Shown here: positions 6,804 through 7,193 of the stretch, one piece after another | Position numbering within the stretch: position 1 is the first letter of the stretch | Layout of the letters: every line of letters starts with the position of its first letter | DNA from: an uncultured Campylobacter sp. | GTDB taxonomy: Bacteria > Campylobacterota > Campylobacteria > Campylobacterales > Campylobacteraceae | Assembly: GCA_947090385.1 (NCBI GenBank) | Contig: CAMUNZ010000053.1 | Coordinates: forward strand, 1 to 7,193 | Length of the DNA stretch: 7,193 nt | Reading direction: 5' to 3' | Translations under genes and position numbers: made by a program | Notes under the pieces: model-generated | What the model saw: only the letters and a program-made list of their open reading frames with translations | Database searches by the model: none | Told to the model about the DNA's origin: nothing

Positions 6804-7193
6804 ATATCCTCTTTTAAACTAAATTCATCAAATTTTTCTTTTGTATCAAATAAATAATTTGTGACTTTTACAATCTCTTCTGGATCGTTCGTATCAGAAA
6901 TTTGTTTTAGTTTTATCGTCGGCGTATGTAAAAAAACTTTAAAAACTTGATGTAAAAATTTTCTAGCCTCTTCTTTATCGCTATTTTTTAAATATCCTTT
7001 TTTTATAGCTTTTTGCAACTCAATCTCACAAGTATTTTTTGCTTTATCACGCAAAGCTTTTATAATCGGAGTTGATTTTAAACTTCCAAGCCATCTAAAA
7101 AACTCGCTTGTTTCATTGCTAACTACGCCGTAAGCTATCCTTGCTTGCTCTTCTCTTAAAGCAGCATTTCGTTTTACAATCTCATCTAAATCA
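6800..7193 (-). CDS. hemA: Glutamyl-tRNA reductase, C-terminal part
   Basis: The frame is open to the right edge and gives the last 130 residues; the catalytic and NADPH-binding domains lie outside. HemA reduces glutamyl-tRNA to glutamate-1-semialdehyde, the committed step of haem synthesis from glutamate. The visible part begins DLDEIVKRN and continues REEQARIAYGVVSNE and FFRWLG, followed by IIKALRDKAK. This is the conserved start of the helical dimerisation domain, where a DLDxIVxxN pattern and the R-EE-A-I sequence recur in the family. An internal ATG at 7054 is not the start, because the family sequence continues upstream of it. The TGA overlaps the proS ATG, so the two are translationally coupled. 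Assignment is helped by the hemC gene three genes downstream. Confidence 0.93.
   Translation of the reverse strand, partial: DLDEIVKRNAALREEQARIAYGVVSNETSEFFRWLGSLKSTPIIKALRDKAKNTCEIELQKAIKKGYLKNSDKEEARKFLHQVFKVFLHTPTIKLKQISDTNDPEEIVKVTNYLFDTKEKFDEFSLKEDI

Overview
This is a very AT-rich window with short A/T runs, AGA as a common arginine codon and TATAAT-type promoter signals. The layout hemA-proS-fxsA-like-hemC-ubiD, all on the minus strand, matches what I recall of Campylobacter. I therefore read it as chromosome from a Campylobacter or close Campylobacterota relative. The species cannot be named from the sequence. No rRNA, tRNA, CRISPR array, insertion sequence or phage gene is visible.

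Read in the direction of transcription (right to left), the window starts inside hemA (glutamyl-tRNA reductase, C-terminal 130 residues). Next come proS (prolyl-tRNA synthetase, 4-bp ATGA overlap), an FxsA-family membrane protein (7-bp overlap), hemC (4-bp ATGA overlap) and ubiD (10-bp gap). This is a tightly packed operon. HemA and HemC are early enzymes of the glutamate route to haem. ProS shares the glutamyl/prolyl-tRNA neighbourhood. The UbiD protein most probably decarboxylates a menaquinone precursor. Haem and menaquinone together serve the respiratory chain.

hemC is broken in this sequence. Its two halves lie in different frames, and alignment from memory to the family shows three residues plus one base missing, so a net 10-base loss just after the LRGNINT motif. 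The loss removes a conserved cofactor-binding arginine. It may be a real mutation or an assembly fault, but it does not look like a simple homopolymer miscount.

A hairpin overlaps the ubiD stop codon and probably ends the operon. Its U-rich tail runs straight into a good sigma-70 promoter for the last gene. That gene (1-1927, minus strand, running off the left edge) is the least familiar part of the window. It encodes at least 642 residues with no signal peptide or membrane segment seen. The protein has an N-terminal array of about six 30-residue helical repeats, a long acidic Gln/Glu/Pro-rich linker and a C-terminal coiled coil with a 14-residue period. I do not recognise a function. There is no gene-free stretch longer than 300 bases.
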